DNA of 64,000 nucleotides from Paralvinella palmiformis (GCA_025642065.1 JAODUP010000164.1:434001-498000); one strand, 5' to 3'; counted from the stretch's first letter, positions 48,893-64,000 are shown. A program made the numbers and translations. The notes: generated by a model not told the origin, from the sequence alone.

Positions 48893-49965
48893 TTATCTTA
48901 TCTTATCTTATCTTATCCATCCTATCCTATCCCATCCTATCCTATATTATTTTATCCATCTTATCCTATCCCATCCTATCCTATCTTATCTTATCGTAGC
49001 CATTCTATCCTAACCTATCCTATCCTAACTTATCGAATATTATATATCCTATCCTATCCAATCCCATCTTATCTTATCTTATCTTATCTTATCTTATCCA
49101 TCCTATCTTGTTCTATCCTCTCCTATCTTATCTTATCTTATCCATTCTATCCTCTCCTATCTTATATTATTCATCCTATCCTTTCCTACACTGTCTTATC
49201 TTTTCTTACCTTATTCAACCTATCCTATCCTGTCATATATTTTTTCTTATCCGTCCTATCCTACCACATCCTATCCTATCTTATCATATCTTATCTGATT
49301 TAATCCATCCTATCCTATCCTATCTTATCTTATCATCTCGTATCCTATCTTATCTTGTTCATCATATCCTATCCTGTCCTATCTTATCTTATCTTATCCG
49401 TCCTTTCCTACCACATCCTATCCTATATATATATATAGGATAGGATACGATAGATAACATAATAAAAGATATGATAAGATAGGATTGGATTAGAAGGATA
49501 AGATAAGATAGTGTAGGATAGGATGGATAGGATAAGATATAATAGGAGAAGATAGAATAGGATAGGAAAGAAGAGAAAAAAATAGGATAGGATAGGATAG
49601 GATGGATAGGATAAGAAAAGATAGGATAGGTTAGGATAGGACGGATAAAATAAGATAAGAAAGGATAGGATAGGATGGACAAGGACAGATAAGATAAGAT
49701 ATGATAGGATAAGATAGTTAAGACAAGACAAGATAAGGTAGGAAAAGATATGATATGATGAACAAGATAAGATAAGATAGGATAGGATACGATAAAATAG
49801 GATAGGATGGATTAAATAAGATATGATAGGATATAATTAATATATCCTATCTAATCCTATCTTATCTTATCTTATCCAGCCTGTCCTATCTTATCATATC
49901 CTATTCTATACTATCCTATCTTATCCATCCTATCCTATCTTATATTATCCTAGCCATCCTAACCT
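44388..49965. repeat. TATCC/TATCT pentamer array, 5.6 kb
   Basis: Almost every base belongs to five-base units of TATCC, TATCT and one-base variants. The units are grouped into a loose higher-order pattern: TATCCATCC, then several TATCC, then several TATCT, roughly every 40-60 bases. Some stretches are pure TTATC runs (for example 46096-46146 and 48820-48917). The Ser/Tyr/Pro/Ile/Leu-rich ORFs through it (for example 47213-48373) exist only because the period is not a multiple of three and stops are rare. They are not genes. It resembles a satellite expanded from a microsatellite. Confidence 0.95.
49431..49838 (-). repeat. Inverted block of the pentamer array between two AT palindromes
   Basis: Within the array the units switch to the complementary strand (GGATA/AGATA). 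The left switch is a perfect 20-base palindrome at 49421-49440 (TCC-(TA)n-GGA). The right switch is AGGATATA (49828-49835), a five-base centre, then TATATCCT (49841-49848). After it the TATCC orientation returns for about 115 bases. Confidence 0.9.
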
Positions 49966-50214
49966 AAAATTAATCTTAACTATTATTATATTTAGCCTAT
50001 ACCACAACCCCCGGCCCGTCTCTGGCGTTTGATCCCAACTAGACTAAATCTACGGACTTGCATAAAACGACATTTACAAATTTAATTGGCATATAATAGG
50101 ACAGGAATAATACAGATTCTCTCCAAACACAAAGTTATAATGCACACATCACAATAAATATTCATAGTTCAAAACTCGAAACACAGCAGCTTCAATATTG
50201 CTTTTTGCCCCCAC

Positions 50215-50420
50215 CTGAAGTCAGCGCTGTTTGGTCATGGCGGCCCAATCAAACACCAATGAGTGCTCGGTCTAGTTTTCTTTCGGGTCAATGGATGGGA
50301 GAAAATCCCCGGATTTCCAATGACGTTTTCTTTGACGTCAGTGCGGATTTCCGATGACCCATAGGTTTCAGCCAATCACAGTGCCCGATTCCGCAGCACG
50401 TGATATTTGCGAAGTGGGTA
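50215..50420. promoter_or_regulatory. Promoter-like patch with no assigned gene
   Basis: A GC-richer segment with CCAAT-type boxes (GGCCCAATCAAAC, CAGCCAATCACAG), a CRE-like TTTGACGTCAG, CACGTGATA, and a YY1-like TCATGGCGGC. No downstream ORF was found on either strand within reach. Confidence 0.3.
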
Positions 50421-51479
50421 GTTACGGACCGTTGGTAATCAACCCGCATTAAATACTTTCTCTAATAACTTTGTGACTCACACTGCACTGTCTACAATGC
50501 CTGTTCTTTGCATTAGAGGATTTATTTGGGTCAGATTTCTGATGACAGGTGTTAGTGAGTCCACAACTAAATCACTGACATCACAAATAGACCAGGCGAT
50601 GTAGAGCACTGAGGACAAACCTCAAACCCAGTAATGTGGATATGTTGGTCTTTCTGAAGAAAGAAAACCCTTATAACTTTAGTTCATGAAGTCATTTGAG
50701 ATGATAGTTATGTAGTTTAAATATTGTTTTCTAGTTAAGACATGTAATTTTTATCATAAATTAATTTACAGTGCTGCTACAAGTACTTTAGATATTACCA
50801 AAAATGTATTTTTGTTTTCTAAATTAATTTATTAAATTTATTTGTTTGTTTGTTAAAAATAATGTTTGAGCATGCTTGAGTAAAGTATCATAAATAAATC
50901 AAACAGTGGACTAAATATCGAAAATCGAATCGAAGATAAAAAATATCGAATCGTCCCATCCTCACCAGATAGAGTTCGTGATAATTATTGTTGAATTTGC
51001 GGCTACTTTCATAAGTATTACACATTTGAATCATTATTATCTGAGAGTGAACTGTTCCTTTAACTAAGAATAATAATATCAGAATGTATTATAGATATTA
51101 TAAGTATAATAAGTTCCCAATTGAGGTAATTTTGTGAACTTACTGTCAATCATTTGGCTTACAAACATGCACCAATCAAGTGGAACTCTTACCGAATTGT
51201 TAGAATTTTGCAATTCAGAATCTATCCGAATACAGAACGTATATGGAGTTTATTTCTATCTTCGACTCCGATAACTTCAAATAAGCACCACTATAGAATG
51301 AACGATAACTTAAAAGAAGTATTTCGTGCACAAAATATTTACATTTACAATATTATGTCATGTCTTCTTCATGGATATTCGCATTTCTAGACAAACAGGC
51401 TACCCATTATCAACAAAAGGTCTGTATAAGATGTATATACACTATACACGAGCTTCGATAACGGGTTGACTACGACATG

Positions 51480-52240
51480 GCTGTAACCTGACAATGTCTT
51501 CTCATGGCCGATAACGGATTACGGTGTACCAGGCAAGTTGCGGATTAGTATTCAACTGATCCAGATTAGCTGCTGGTTCCCTGTTGCGACTGTTCCTATC
51601 GAAAATAATCCACAAATTTTCAATAGGATTGATGTCTGGACTTCAAACAGGCAATTTCAGGCGCATTATTTTATTCCCATGCTTTCGCTCGTTCCCGAAC
51701 TTCACTCCGAGATATAGAGTGTTGCCATCCACGAACCAGGAGTGTTATCCATGTCTAAGATGATGGGCTGATGGTATCGTGTAATCCCCTAAAATCTCGA
51801 TGCGGCCGTTCCTGTTTAAGTTTCCATGCGCCTTTTTCAAAACAATTCCAATCCAGATGCCGCCATAAAGGTCCACGCGAGCTGGCCAATGGAGTGGCGT
51901 CCAAAGTATGCCTTTGGCGCTATTCTACTGTTAGGCCTAACTTCTTGTAATCTACGAAGGAGACTAGGGTACAATTCCATGGATCTTCACCTGATCCGCT
52001 GTTCTGTTAGACATGGACGTTAGTATCAGTAGCTGTTCATCTCGTTCTGTTGCGAGATGTGGCCGGCCACTTATCGGTTGATTCTGACGGGAATGTGCAG
52101 CATCGGCAGTCTGGATCTGTCCAATCTGTTACTGGTTTCCATTAAAAGGACGTCCTTGGTATCGCGGAAAACAGCGCCGTATTCTCGTGTCTATCGTCAG
52201 CAACCTGATAATGGCAAATTTCGGCTACATATTTGGCTTA
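51480..52240 (-). pseudogene. Tc1/mariner transposase relic
   Basis: On the minus strand the segments follow Tc1 order. The N-terminal part is marked by NRLDRSRLP near 52125, and SNRTADQVKIHG appears in one frame near 52000. Then come RNGRIEIL and the second catalytic Asp region MDNTPGS near 51750. The hallmark SPDINPIENLW lies at about 51615-51650, followed by a C-terminal part ending near YTVIR (51520). The frame shifts several times and carries stops (LKLPV*SPDI), so the gene is dead. Terminal inverted repeats were not found. Confidence 0.85.
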
Positions 52241-52544
52241 AGGTAGGATGTTATTTACTGATTCATCAACGTATTATGTGAATTCGGTGTTTTGAACACT
52301 TTTAGTCGCCATACACCTTTCAAAGTTATGTTTTTCTTACATTTTGGAATGATTACCTTACTTGGCTGATATCAGCATCAATTGAAATTGTAAGCATTCG
52401 ATATTTGAATACCGATGACCCTAGTTCGAGAGAATATTCATCCAGTATAGCCAGTTAAAGATCAACTTGGCGAAAGGTGGTCGGGGTGTAGGGGCCTCAT
52501 CGAAACCGATTTATATCAGTGCATATGTAAATTGTAAATTTCTA

Positions 52545-52700
52545 GAGTAGACACAATGACGCAAGATAGCCAAGAGTAATGAGGCGAAGGGAAAGATGAA
52601 ACAACCTTCAGATAATGTGCGTCCGGCTGAGGTTTGAACCCAGGTGCTGCAGGTCTGTGTCTTAACGCCCTACCAGTTAGGTCATGGAAACGTCTCGGCC
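52545..52700 (-). mobile_element. SINE, family A
   Basis: On the minus strand the head is CATGACCTAACTGGTAGGGC (A-box region), followed by GGGTTCAAACCTC (B box). The body is TTATCTGAAGGTTGTTTCAT and CTTCGCCTCATTACTC. The 3' end is shortened and diverged (GCTATCTTGCGTCATTGTG). Confidence 0.8.
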
Positions 52701-53790
52701 AAACTAAAACGCGCTATCCGCGTGATCCCAGTGACTTATAAAATAAAACGACGCTTGTGTGCGTGCGCCCGCGCGCGAGAGAGAGAGATTTAGTACACGT
52801 ATATATTCAGAAATTTCAAACCTATACAACTATAAAACTATACAGTTATATATTTATATAATACATGTACATAAAATAAGGTGTGTACATATAAACAAGT
52901 GGTGGTATTGTCTACTTGATGACAAACGTCAACCCAATACATCGTGTCACTCCGATGTGGCAAAGGTAAGAATACTGAGCTACAAACCTCCACGCCAAGG
53001 TTCGAATCCGACCAATGTCTGCGTTTGTGGGGCTATTTGTTCAGGATGTGTGTCAGGACGGAGGCTAAACAAACGCCCCACTCACTTACTCACTCACTTA
53101 TCTACCAGGAATCTGCATGTTCCAATACACGGCCATTCTCTGAGCTTAATGGAGAAGTCTACGCATACAACAACAACAATAAAACTCGAAATCACAGACT
53201 GTTACCCTCAGCTATATCATGTATTATATAGTAGGTCAATGATACACGTCCAATCTAATAGAAAATATGGTCTATAACCTGATTAAATATAATTATTTGC
53301 TCAAATATAATATCTAATCCTTTTACGTTACTTATCATTACATATAATGAACGCTTATCCGACATGCCTAATATATATATGTATATATATATATATATAG
53401 TGTGTGTGTGTGTGCGTGCGTGTGTGTGCGTGTGTGTGCGCGTGCGCGTGTGTGTTTTAATATATAAATATCCATATCTATTGACTATTTACGCGTTATT
53501 CCATAAAACAAACAAAATATACCGGGGGATGCTTTTTAATCAGTTGAACAAAATCAGTAAATATCTTGCCGATCGTAGACGGAAACGATAGAATATCGTG
53601 AAGTCTATATACTGTCCCGATCAGGCAACATTAAATTGACTAACAACCGAAATTATGCAATCGTGTCAAATAAAAGAATGGGCCGCTTGCAAAAGGAATC
53701 AATTTACTGCTTAAAATATAAACGCGGAATTGTCCTCCTATATATTGCTATAGAGTCCATTATTCCGGTGTTTAGCTGGCGCATCACGTG
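52701..53790. other. Intergenic, no gene seen
   Basis: AT-rich with a GA tract (52778-52790) and a TA then GT/GC tract (53373-53456). A weak tRNA-like patch at 52980-53060 (AGGTTCGAATCCGACC) may be another SINE head. Confidence 0.4.
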
Positions 53791-54849
53791 ATAATCTGCC
53801 AGTTTAGTCAAAGATATTCAGCCGATATCTCGCCGAAGCGGTGTCAATGACAATCGTTATGGAAATCATTTCATGAATGTATTTCCGATGACATATATAT
53901 ATGAACGTGTTAGCACATCTCGCCGTCGGCAAATCCCGCGACATATCCCCGAGTGATTCGGGATACAAGGCGGACCACGAAACAGTCTATTAGCCCCCCT
54001 CAATCTTCCCGGATGACAGCCGCGTGTGCGTATCATTGGCAAATCTGATTGGCTGCGTCAACGGGGACGTTCCGAGGTCAGAGGTCGCCCTTCGTCACGT
54101 GGTGATCGCCCGGCGCGGCCATTGGCTCGGCTAATCCGCGCGCACCGGCAAACCAATTGCGTTCGCGATGTTTAAGCGTGCTTTATGGAGCGGACGCTGG
54201 CTGTGAGAGATTTAGCGAGAATATGACGAGATTCTGATCGAGAAATGATCATGGCCGACGGCGCCGGGTGCCGGGCGATAAATCGGAGCATTTCCTGTCG
54301 CCGATGGCGAATTGATTAGCGACTGCTCGTCGGAAGTGCTCCGGTCGCCTCATCGCTATTCAAGAGCGATACATCACCGCCAGAGGTCGCGCCGCCGGTG
54401 ACCGATCCCTCGCCTAATCCGCGTCCGCCGGCCTCGCCTTCTCTCGCCAAATCCCGTTCTGCGGACCACGTGACCAGTGACTTGAAATTTACGCTAAGCC
54501 GCCGCGCGAGCGGACGCTTAGAACGGCGCTAGGTGGCGTCCATTTATAATGGCTGGCTTTACATAGTCAATGGGTGATGAAAGTTTTTTTTTATTAATAT
54601 CTAATTTATGAACTGACAGACGACGACCACTTCGGACCGCTGAATGTGGGTGGGTAGGTAAGTGGGTAGCTGGCTGGCTCGTTATTCGGGTAGTTGGGTA
54701 ATGTGGATAGTTTGCTGAATAAGTAATTCTGTCGCAAGGTGCGTGAAATGATTCTGTCGGAAGTTGGCGGGGGGAAGGGAAATGAGATTAAAAATCTCTT
54801 TCGGTCATTTGGATTTAATAATTTAATAATTAGATGTGTGTGTGTGTGT

Positions 54850-54920
<71 letters not shown>

Positions 54921-55660
54921 ATAAAAAATCTCTCCCCTAGATTCGCCATTGAACACCATTTTTTTTAAATCCAGCATCCTACACTACCCCCATACCCCCA
55001 CCCCACACATTCCTAAGATAGATGCACTCCTTAGGCAATGATGACAAATGACCGATCCAGACAACAACTTTCTATATCCAGTCTGATGTCGAAGGATCCC
55101 GTATCATTCTCCGGATCATCCACCAAATCCCCATTAATACATCATTATTCACAAATTACTGGCCGATACATAAAACGCCGGATCTAGGCCGGGCCAGCTC
55201 TCGGAGCGGACGTGAATATTTCGCATATTTCATCCGGATCTCGTTCGGGACGCTCCGACGTGCCGTACCGCCGATGTAGAAAGCCGGTCGAGTCTTAAGT
55301 CGGCCCGACGCTCGGTAATCGGCGAAAATCCTTCTTTACAATGCGTTATCGACGTCATTTCAATTGGAAATTCGTCTCCAGAAGGATCTGGAGACGATTC
55401 CGGAAGGCAGTTCATCATCGGCGTCGAGCTGACAGGGAGCGTCTCTTATTTAATTCCCACCGTCCAGTAATTATTAATAATTATGATAATGACGAGATAA
55501 GCACATCCCGGTAATGGCTTTATTGCGGGATCCCGGTTGGTGGCGTTGCGCAACCTTCAGTTCGATGATCAGTCCCAAGTTACATCTTGTCCGATTAATA
55601 ATTGGAAAACTTCAAGGTCGAGTTCGATTTTCAACTGGCACCGTATATGACTAAATAACG
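53790..55660. promoter_or_regulatory. CpG-rich block upstream of the POU gene
   Basis: From about 53790 the base composition changes sharply: CpG is frequent (GGCGCGGCC, CCGGCGCGG, CGCCGCCGG) against the AT-rich background. No ORF fits a gene. The block holds CACGTGATAA and CACGTGACC E-box-like sites, an ATTGG/CCAATT cluster (54118-54160) and AT-rich homeodomain-type sites (TAATTATTAATAATTATG at about 55470). A (TA)n tract interrupts it at 54852-54918. It probably holds the promoter or enhancers of the POU gene, or an unseen non-coding exon. Confidence 0.45.
54852..54918. repeat. TA microsatellite
   Basis: A pure (TA)n tract of about 67 bases, preceded by a short GT run. Confidence 0.95.
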
Positions 55661-55799
55661 GCGGAAGGTCTCATTCTTCCACCACCACCACCACCCTATT
55701 TTCGGGGGGGGGGGGGCTAAAATATACTATTCCTATAGTTTCTACGGTATCACACACGCATTCACGCACGCACGCGAAACACACAAAACAGACAGATAC

Positions 55800-57170
<1,371 letters not shown>

Positions 57171-57175
57171 ACAAA

Positions 57176-57177
<2 letters not shown>

Positions 57178-57219
<42 letters not shown>

Positions 57220-57475
57220 GTGTGTGCTGTGTCTCCTCCTTCTCTCTCTCTCTCTCCTCTCTCTCTCTTCTCTCTCTCTCTCTCTCTCTGTGGGGTGTTG
57301 TAGTCCAGAAACTGTGCTTAATTTAGAAGGTAAGTCAAGCGAAACAGAACCTTAACAACATATTACCCTATTCCAGGACGTAATACGACACTAACAGGTA
57401 CTGCAATCCCTGCCCATCTCTCCCATATCCAATCCGTTTAAGTTAGACGGGCGTCGGGCAGCAAGAGAACTAAAA

Positions 57476-57514
<39 letters not shown>

Positions 57515-57708
57515 GGGGGGGGTGTTAGAGCCCCAAAACGAAACTGTGCTTAATTTAGAAGGTAAGTCAAGCGAAACAGAACCTTAACAACATATTACCC
57601 TATTCCAGGACGTAATACGACACTAACAGGTACTGCAATCCCTGCCCATCTCTCCCATATCCAATCCGTTTAAGTTAGACGGGCGTCGGGCAGCAAGAGA
57701 ACTAAAAC
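57178..57708 (+). repeat. CT tracts with a 232-bp tandem duplication
   Basis: The 169 bases at 57308-57476 recur without a visible difference at 57540-57708. Each copy follows a CT tract and a G-rich GGGGTGTT junction. Period 232. The copied sequence includes GAAGGTAAGTCAAG, a donor-like site, and is otherwise non-coding. Confidence 0.92.
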
Positions 57709-57759
57709 AAAGAATTCCACAAATCAGTGTCCGATACGAGCGACCGATCGTATTTGTAG

Positions 57760-58423
57760 CAATTTTATTTACCACTCATTCCCCTCGACCAAGTTCCATT
57801 TCCATTGTCGTCGCGATCTCGGCCCCCGGGCCACCGACCGGCCGCCGGTCGCAATTGCTCCCGGCTTTCTACTCGGGCGCTCGCCGTTTCCAGTCGGGCG
57901 AGCAGCAGGCCGAGATCGGCCCGTCAACCGGCCTATTAACATGCAGCCGACGACCCGGCGGCACTTTTCCTATGTATGATATATAGGCGATTGTTCGATC
58001 TTTATTCAAACATTAAGCAGAAAGCCGATCGTTAAGGCCGGCGGCCCGCTAGCGGCTCAGCCAAGGAGGCAGCGGCTAACGCTGTCGCCGCCCATTTCTA
58101 TCGTCGGCCAATAGACGGCCCGACGTCGGAGGCTGACTGGCTGGCCTCCCGATCAGCAGCCGATCAACTTCTCGACATAATTACGGCCATTTGTTTGTAG
58201 ATTGGCCGGAGAACGGATGCGGGATGAATCGACCTGCCCCCTCGCCTTGGCCAGAACGTCCACGGCGCCTTCCTCCCCTTAGCCCCGGGGCGTGTTATCT
58301 TTACGCTTGGCCTGTCCCGTCGGAGCGTCCTAGCCCCGAGATTTCCACAGGACTCTGGCTAGCTAGAGAAAGTTTGTGCTGAGCCACTGACCAGGGAGGG
58401 GACATGTCTGTTTGACGAAAGTT

Positions 58424-58462
<39 letters not shown>

Positions 58463-58557
58463 GGATAAATAGACAGACAAACAAACAGACAGACAGACAG
58501 GCAGACAGGCAGTCGGACAACAATGTGAGGCCGACCAGTCCTATCAGAAGTCCGGTC
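57760..58557 (+). promoter_or_regulatory. CpG-rich 5' flank of the POU exon
   Basis: CpG-rich sequence (CGCGATCTCGGCCCCCGGGC, GGCCGGCGGCCCGC) leads into the first POU exon. A TATA-like GATATATAGG sits at about 57978 beside a Pit-1-type ATGTATGAT. A GA tract and a CAGA tract (58423-58510) lie just before the coding part. It is probably the promoter and 5' UTR. Confidence 0.45.
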
Positions 58558-61211
<2,654 letters not shown>

Positions 61212-62101
61212 GTGAGTACATACACACGCGCGCGCACGCCAACACCCACCCACGCACACGTACACACATGCACACGGCTAAAGCACACATTGCCCGTGCC
61301 AGAGATTGAGGTTCGTGTTTTCTTTTTACCAATTTTGTAATATTTGATATAAAGGGTTAGTGACGAGTAGGTCATAGAATTTATTGGATTTGTATGCTTA
61401 TGAGGTATTTGACCCTCCAGCAAATATCACAAGGCATATTTTGCTGCGGTTAAGATGTTCTTTTTCTGTGCGTGGAGACTGTATGTTTCCAGGTCCATGC
61501 GTTCTAAGAAAAGTTGATCTAGAGCTGTATATTCCGTGCACTATTTGCGTCTTTGGAGGCACTCCGTTTAGATGTTTGGCCTGGTTATCCAGCATTTAAA
61601 TGACTGTAGCAGACACAGTACGCTCTTAAAGCATGTACTCCTGACTCAGGAATAGAAACACTGCATCGCATCTCGAGCGGTGGCATTGGACACAGCTCGC
61701 GCTGTTGGTGTGTTTTATATAACAACTTATAAAATTCATCTTAGTTGTATGTGGGAATAGAATTATCTTTCCTGTGTCCAGTTATGTCCAGTTTGTACTA
61801 TGACATTCAAGATTAGCTCTAATCTGCTTGTCATAAATAACATATAGGAACTACAATAGCAGACGTTAGGTCAGGTTTGAAAATGATAGCATAGTTCAAA
61901 CAGTACGGAAGCTATGACGCGCTATTACGGTCTGCTTCAGCGCAGATGTCAGTCTTTTAATAGCAATTAAGATAAACAGTTTTAATAGTAGTCGCTTCAT
62001 GACACATGCCCGTTGTAAAAACTGATCTTTGAAGAATATAGTATTGCTTTGAAGAAAGATACAGCAATTGAAAAATAGCTATAAATAGGGCTGATTAGAT
62101 A
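61212..62101 (+). other. POU intron, no further exon seen
   Basis: After the donor there is a CA/CG tract (61222-61275). The rest is unique sequence with no POU homeodomain coding segment on either strand. Confidence 0.6.
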
Positions 62102-62114
62102 ATTAATCTAAACA

Positions 62115-62478
62115 GTGAGCTCCGGTGGCCTAGTGGTTAAGCACCCGGCACTTGGTGCCAACGGTCGCAGGTTCGAACCCCGCAAGAGGTCGAAGCTTTT
62201 CCAGAGATTAATTTATCGGCTCACTACATCGTGGGTGGCTGACCACGTTAAATGGCGCTGCCGTCTCCACTGAATTATTTAAAAAAAAATAAAGGGGGAC
62301 GTTAAAAACCCCTGAGGACGTAAAACACTCTGGCAGTGACCACCCTCAGGGTATTTCGGCTCCATCTTTCCGTACTGCTCGCCTGTGAGTGGTGGGGGAG
62401 GAGGTTTCTCAACCACTCCAACATAGAGGCTGTGCTGATTAAGCGACAGCCTGGGGATTCTCTCCGAACAACAAAACC
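62115..62478 (+). mobile_element. SINE, family B, full length with perfect target-site duplication
   Basis: The tRNA-like head has a good A box (TGGCCTAGTGG) and B box (GGTTCGAACCCC). The body is CACGTTAAATGGCGCTGCC, GGGGACGTTAAAAACC, ACTCTGGCAGTGACC and CAGGGTATTTCGGCTCCATC. A 13-base duplication ATTAATCTAAACA flanks it exactly at 62102-62114 and 62479-62491. The 3' end is longer than that of the copies at 22431 and 37998. The intact duplication suggests a fairly recent insertion. Confidence 0.95.
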
Positions 62479-62733
62479 ATTAATCTAAACATTCTCACTA
62501 CTGCCATGATCTGACTTGGGTGTTCTACTCCCAAACTGCACGGCTGTAGGTGATTCGTATTTTGATTTTGATTGACGGCTTAGGGACTGGTGAGACATTA
62601 CACATGTCTCAGCAAGAAAAGTCGCCTGGATTCATCCTGAAGAAACGTCCAGAGTTTGAATTCACAGTTCGAGATTCTCTGTGCCTGTGCCTTATTATAC
62701 ACAGCTAAAACCCACACACATGCACACATAATT

Positions 62734-63015
62734 ATGGTTCACAGAACATGGTCACTGTGCGTTTAGTGTTGCAGCCCCCACTTTGTGGAAGAGGTTGTCG
62801 GGAGATATTATAAATCCATCGTCTCTTGAATATTTTAAATCCGTTCTAAAAACACACCTGTTCAAGATCGCTTTCACAGATAAATAATTATTATCTCTTA
62901 AATCTCTTATACTTTATAGAGTCTTTACAGACAGACATATTATTTGGAATATCACTGTACAACTCTTTTGAGTAAGGGCGCTTTATCAATTATACATTAT
63001 TGTTATTTTTATTAT
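62734..63015 (+). mobile_element. 3' end of a CR1/L2-type LINE
   Basis: The open frame EHGHCAFSVAAPTLWKRLSG, then SSLEYFKSVLKTHLFKIAF and stop (TAA at about 62884) is the usual C terminus of CR1/L2 reverse transcriptase ORFs. It is followed by a short 3' UTR with GGGCGCTTTATCAATTATAC and a T/A-rich tail (TTATTGTTATTTTTATTATT). The copy is severely 5' truncated. It differs from the 20369 family in its 3' UTR. Confidence 0.85.
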
Positions 63016-64000
63016 TCAATCAGCAAATTCTGTGATTAACTGGATCGAACTGTACTTAATTCCATGATAAAAAATAAAGGTAGACTTACGACATATTCCG
63101 ATAGATCACTCTGGATGTTCACAATTTAATCTCCTACATGTTTCTAAAGTGAAATGGTAATATCAAAATATTGTTTATTTAATTTCGTGGATATCGTCCA
63201 CTTAAAAGCTGCACATTTGGGAATAATACTGGTATCTGATTTTTCGTTTATTCGATAGGAAAGTTTATTCTTGACTGACTAGCAATAGACCTTTCCCAAC
63301 TCATGCCCGCCATCTAGTGAGCGCCAGAGGAACTACTAGTGTAGGGTAGAACATGACAGTAGACAACGCCGTACCGGTACGTTAAGATGGTAAAACGACA
63401 CTTTATCGATGAACGATAGTCGTAACACCCAGTAATATGGCTATAATTATAAACCTTGTTCACTAACTTGAGCAAGGGTATAATTCTTGAACTATAAATC
63501 GGACACAAGAGACAATTAAATTATTCGGACAGTTATCGATAAACAAACACATATACCTTGTTTGCTGAGAAAACGCACCGTAAACCACGTGTTTACTAAA
63601 TGACAACAACAAAGGCTGATGGGAAATATTATCGTCCTATGAAATATGAGCTAAAATACGTATCAATCCCCCCCCCCATACACACATTATGGAAAATAAA
63701 AAACACCCCCACCCCCACCCCACACACACACACACACACACACACATACATACGTATTATATATATATATATATTGTGTGTGTGTGTGTGTGTGTGTGTG
63801 AAGGATTGAACTTTATTTCTAAAATGCTTGAATTGTTATATAATCAACACAAATATAATAAATAACTGAGGATGTGTGTGCATGTGTGGGTGTGCGCGTG
63901 TGTAAACGTATGTCAATTGTGATCGTGTCAGCGCATACGCCTTTTATCATTCATATAAGCCCCTACAATGTCAGGTAAAATTTAAATTATGACATAATCA
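63016..64000. other. POU intron or flank to window end
   Basis: AT-rich with an A/C-rich then CA-TA-GT compound tract (63661-63801). No exon or RNA gene recognised. Confidence 0.5.

Noticed and set aside
44641..49731. Long ORFs rich in Ser, Tyr, Pro, Ile and Leu on both strands (up to 386 aa)
   Set aside because: They are translations of the TATCC/TATCT array. The repeat lacks stop codons in several frames, and no domain or splice structure is present.
55230..55418. 62-residue minus-strand ORF in the CpG-rich block
   Set aside because: No motif and no splice or start context. Open frames are expected where GC is high.
62115..62195. Possible tRNA gene
   Set aside because: It is the tRNA-like head of a full-length SINE with a perfect 13-base target-site duplication.

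Overview
This is a eukaryotic, AT-rich, intron-rich, repeat-dense animal window. The genes have short exons (about 60-760 bp) with canonical GT-AG introns. The protein matches (TAF13, a POU class 1 factor, a C6orf118-like ciliary-type protein, a RhoGAP protein), the tRNA-derived SINEs and the many dinucleotide microsatellites fit a lophotrochozoan, most likely a mollusc. The species cannot be fixed from the sequence alone. All gene models below were built by hand from splice sites and reading-phase continuity.

Layout. (1) 311-13869, plus strand: a seven-exon RhoGAP-domain gene. It has an alternative first coding exon at 5731-5858 that splices in the same phase, and it is followed by about 5 kb of unique sequence that may be a long 3' UTR (to about 18990). 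(2) 20369-22005: a dead CR1/L2-type LINE on the minus strand, then a SINE fragment. (3) 22950-29640, plus strand: a seven-exon, 532-residue C6orf118-like coiled-coil gene with a probable ETS/YY1-type promoter. (4) 29970-30440, minus strand: a small unrecognised ORF. (5) 30802-34446, minus strand: TAF13 in four coding exons, with a probable non-coding first exon near 37690. Its introns and flank hold a BED-finger transposon relic, a LINE 3' end, SINEs and an element carrying repeated GGGGAGA-TCGACCAC motifs. (6) 38.8-43.5 kb: gene-poor. (7) 43654-44371: a THAP/HTH/DDE transposase relic that runs directly into a 5.6 kb TATCC/TATCT pentamer array (44388-49965). About 410 bp of the array is inverted between two AT palindromes. 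(8) 50-53.7 kb: a promoter-like patch, a Tc1/mariner relic and a SINE. (9) 53.8 kb to the end: the 5' part of a POU class 1 (Pit-1-like) gene on the plus strand with two CpG-rich blocks. Two exons encode the POU-specific domain. The homeodomain exons must lie past the right edge. Its introns hold very long CT and CA tracts, one SINE with perfect target-site duplications and a LINE 3' end.

The four genes do not form a pathway. They are ordinary neighbours: a Rho-signalling regulator, a probable cilium/flagellum-associated protein, a general transcription factor (convergent with the C6orf118-like gene) and a developmental transcription factor. No CRISPR, rRNA, true tRNA or prokaryote-like system was seen. 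The most unusual features are the alternative RhoGAP start exon, the pentamer array with its palindrome-bounded inversion, and several structured repeats I could not assign to a family.
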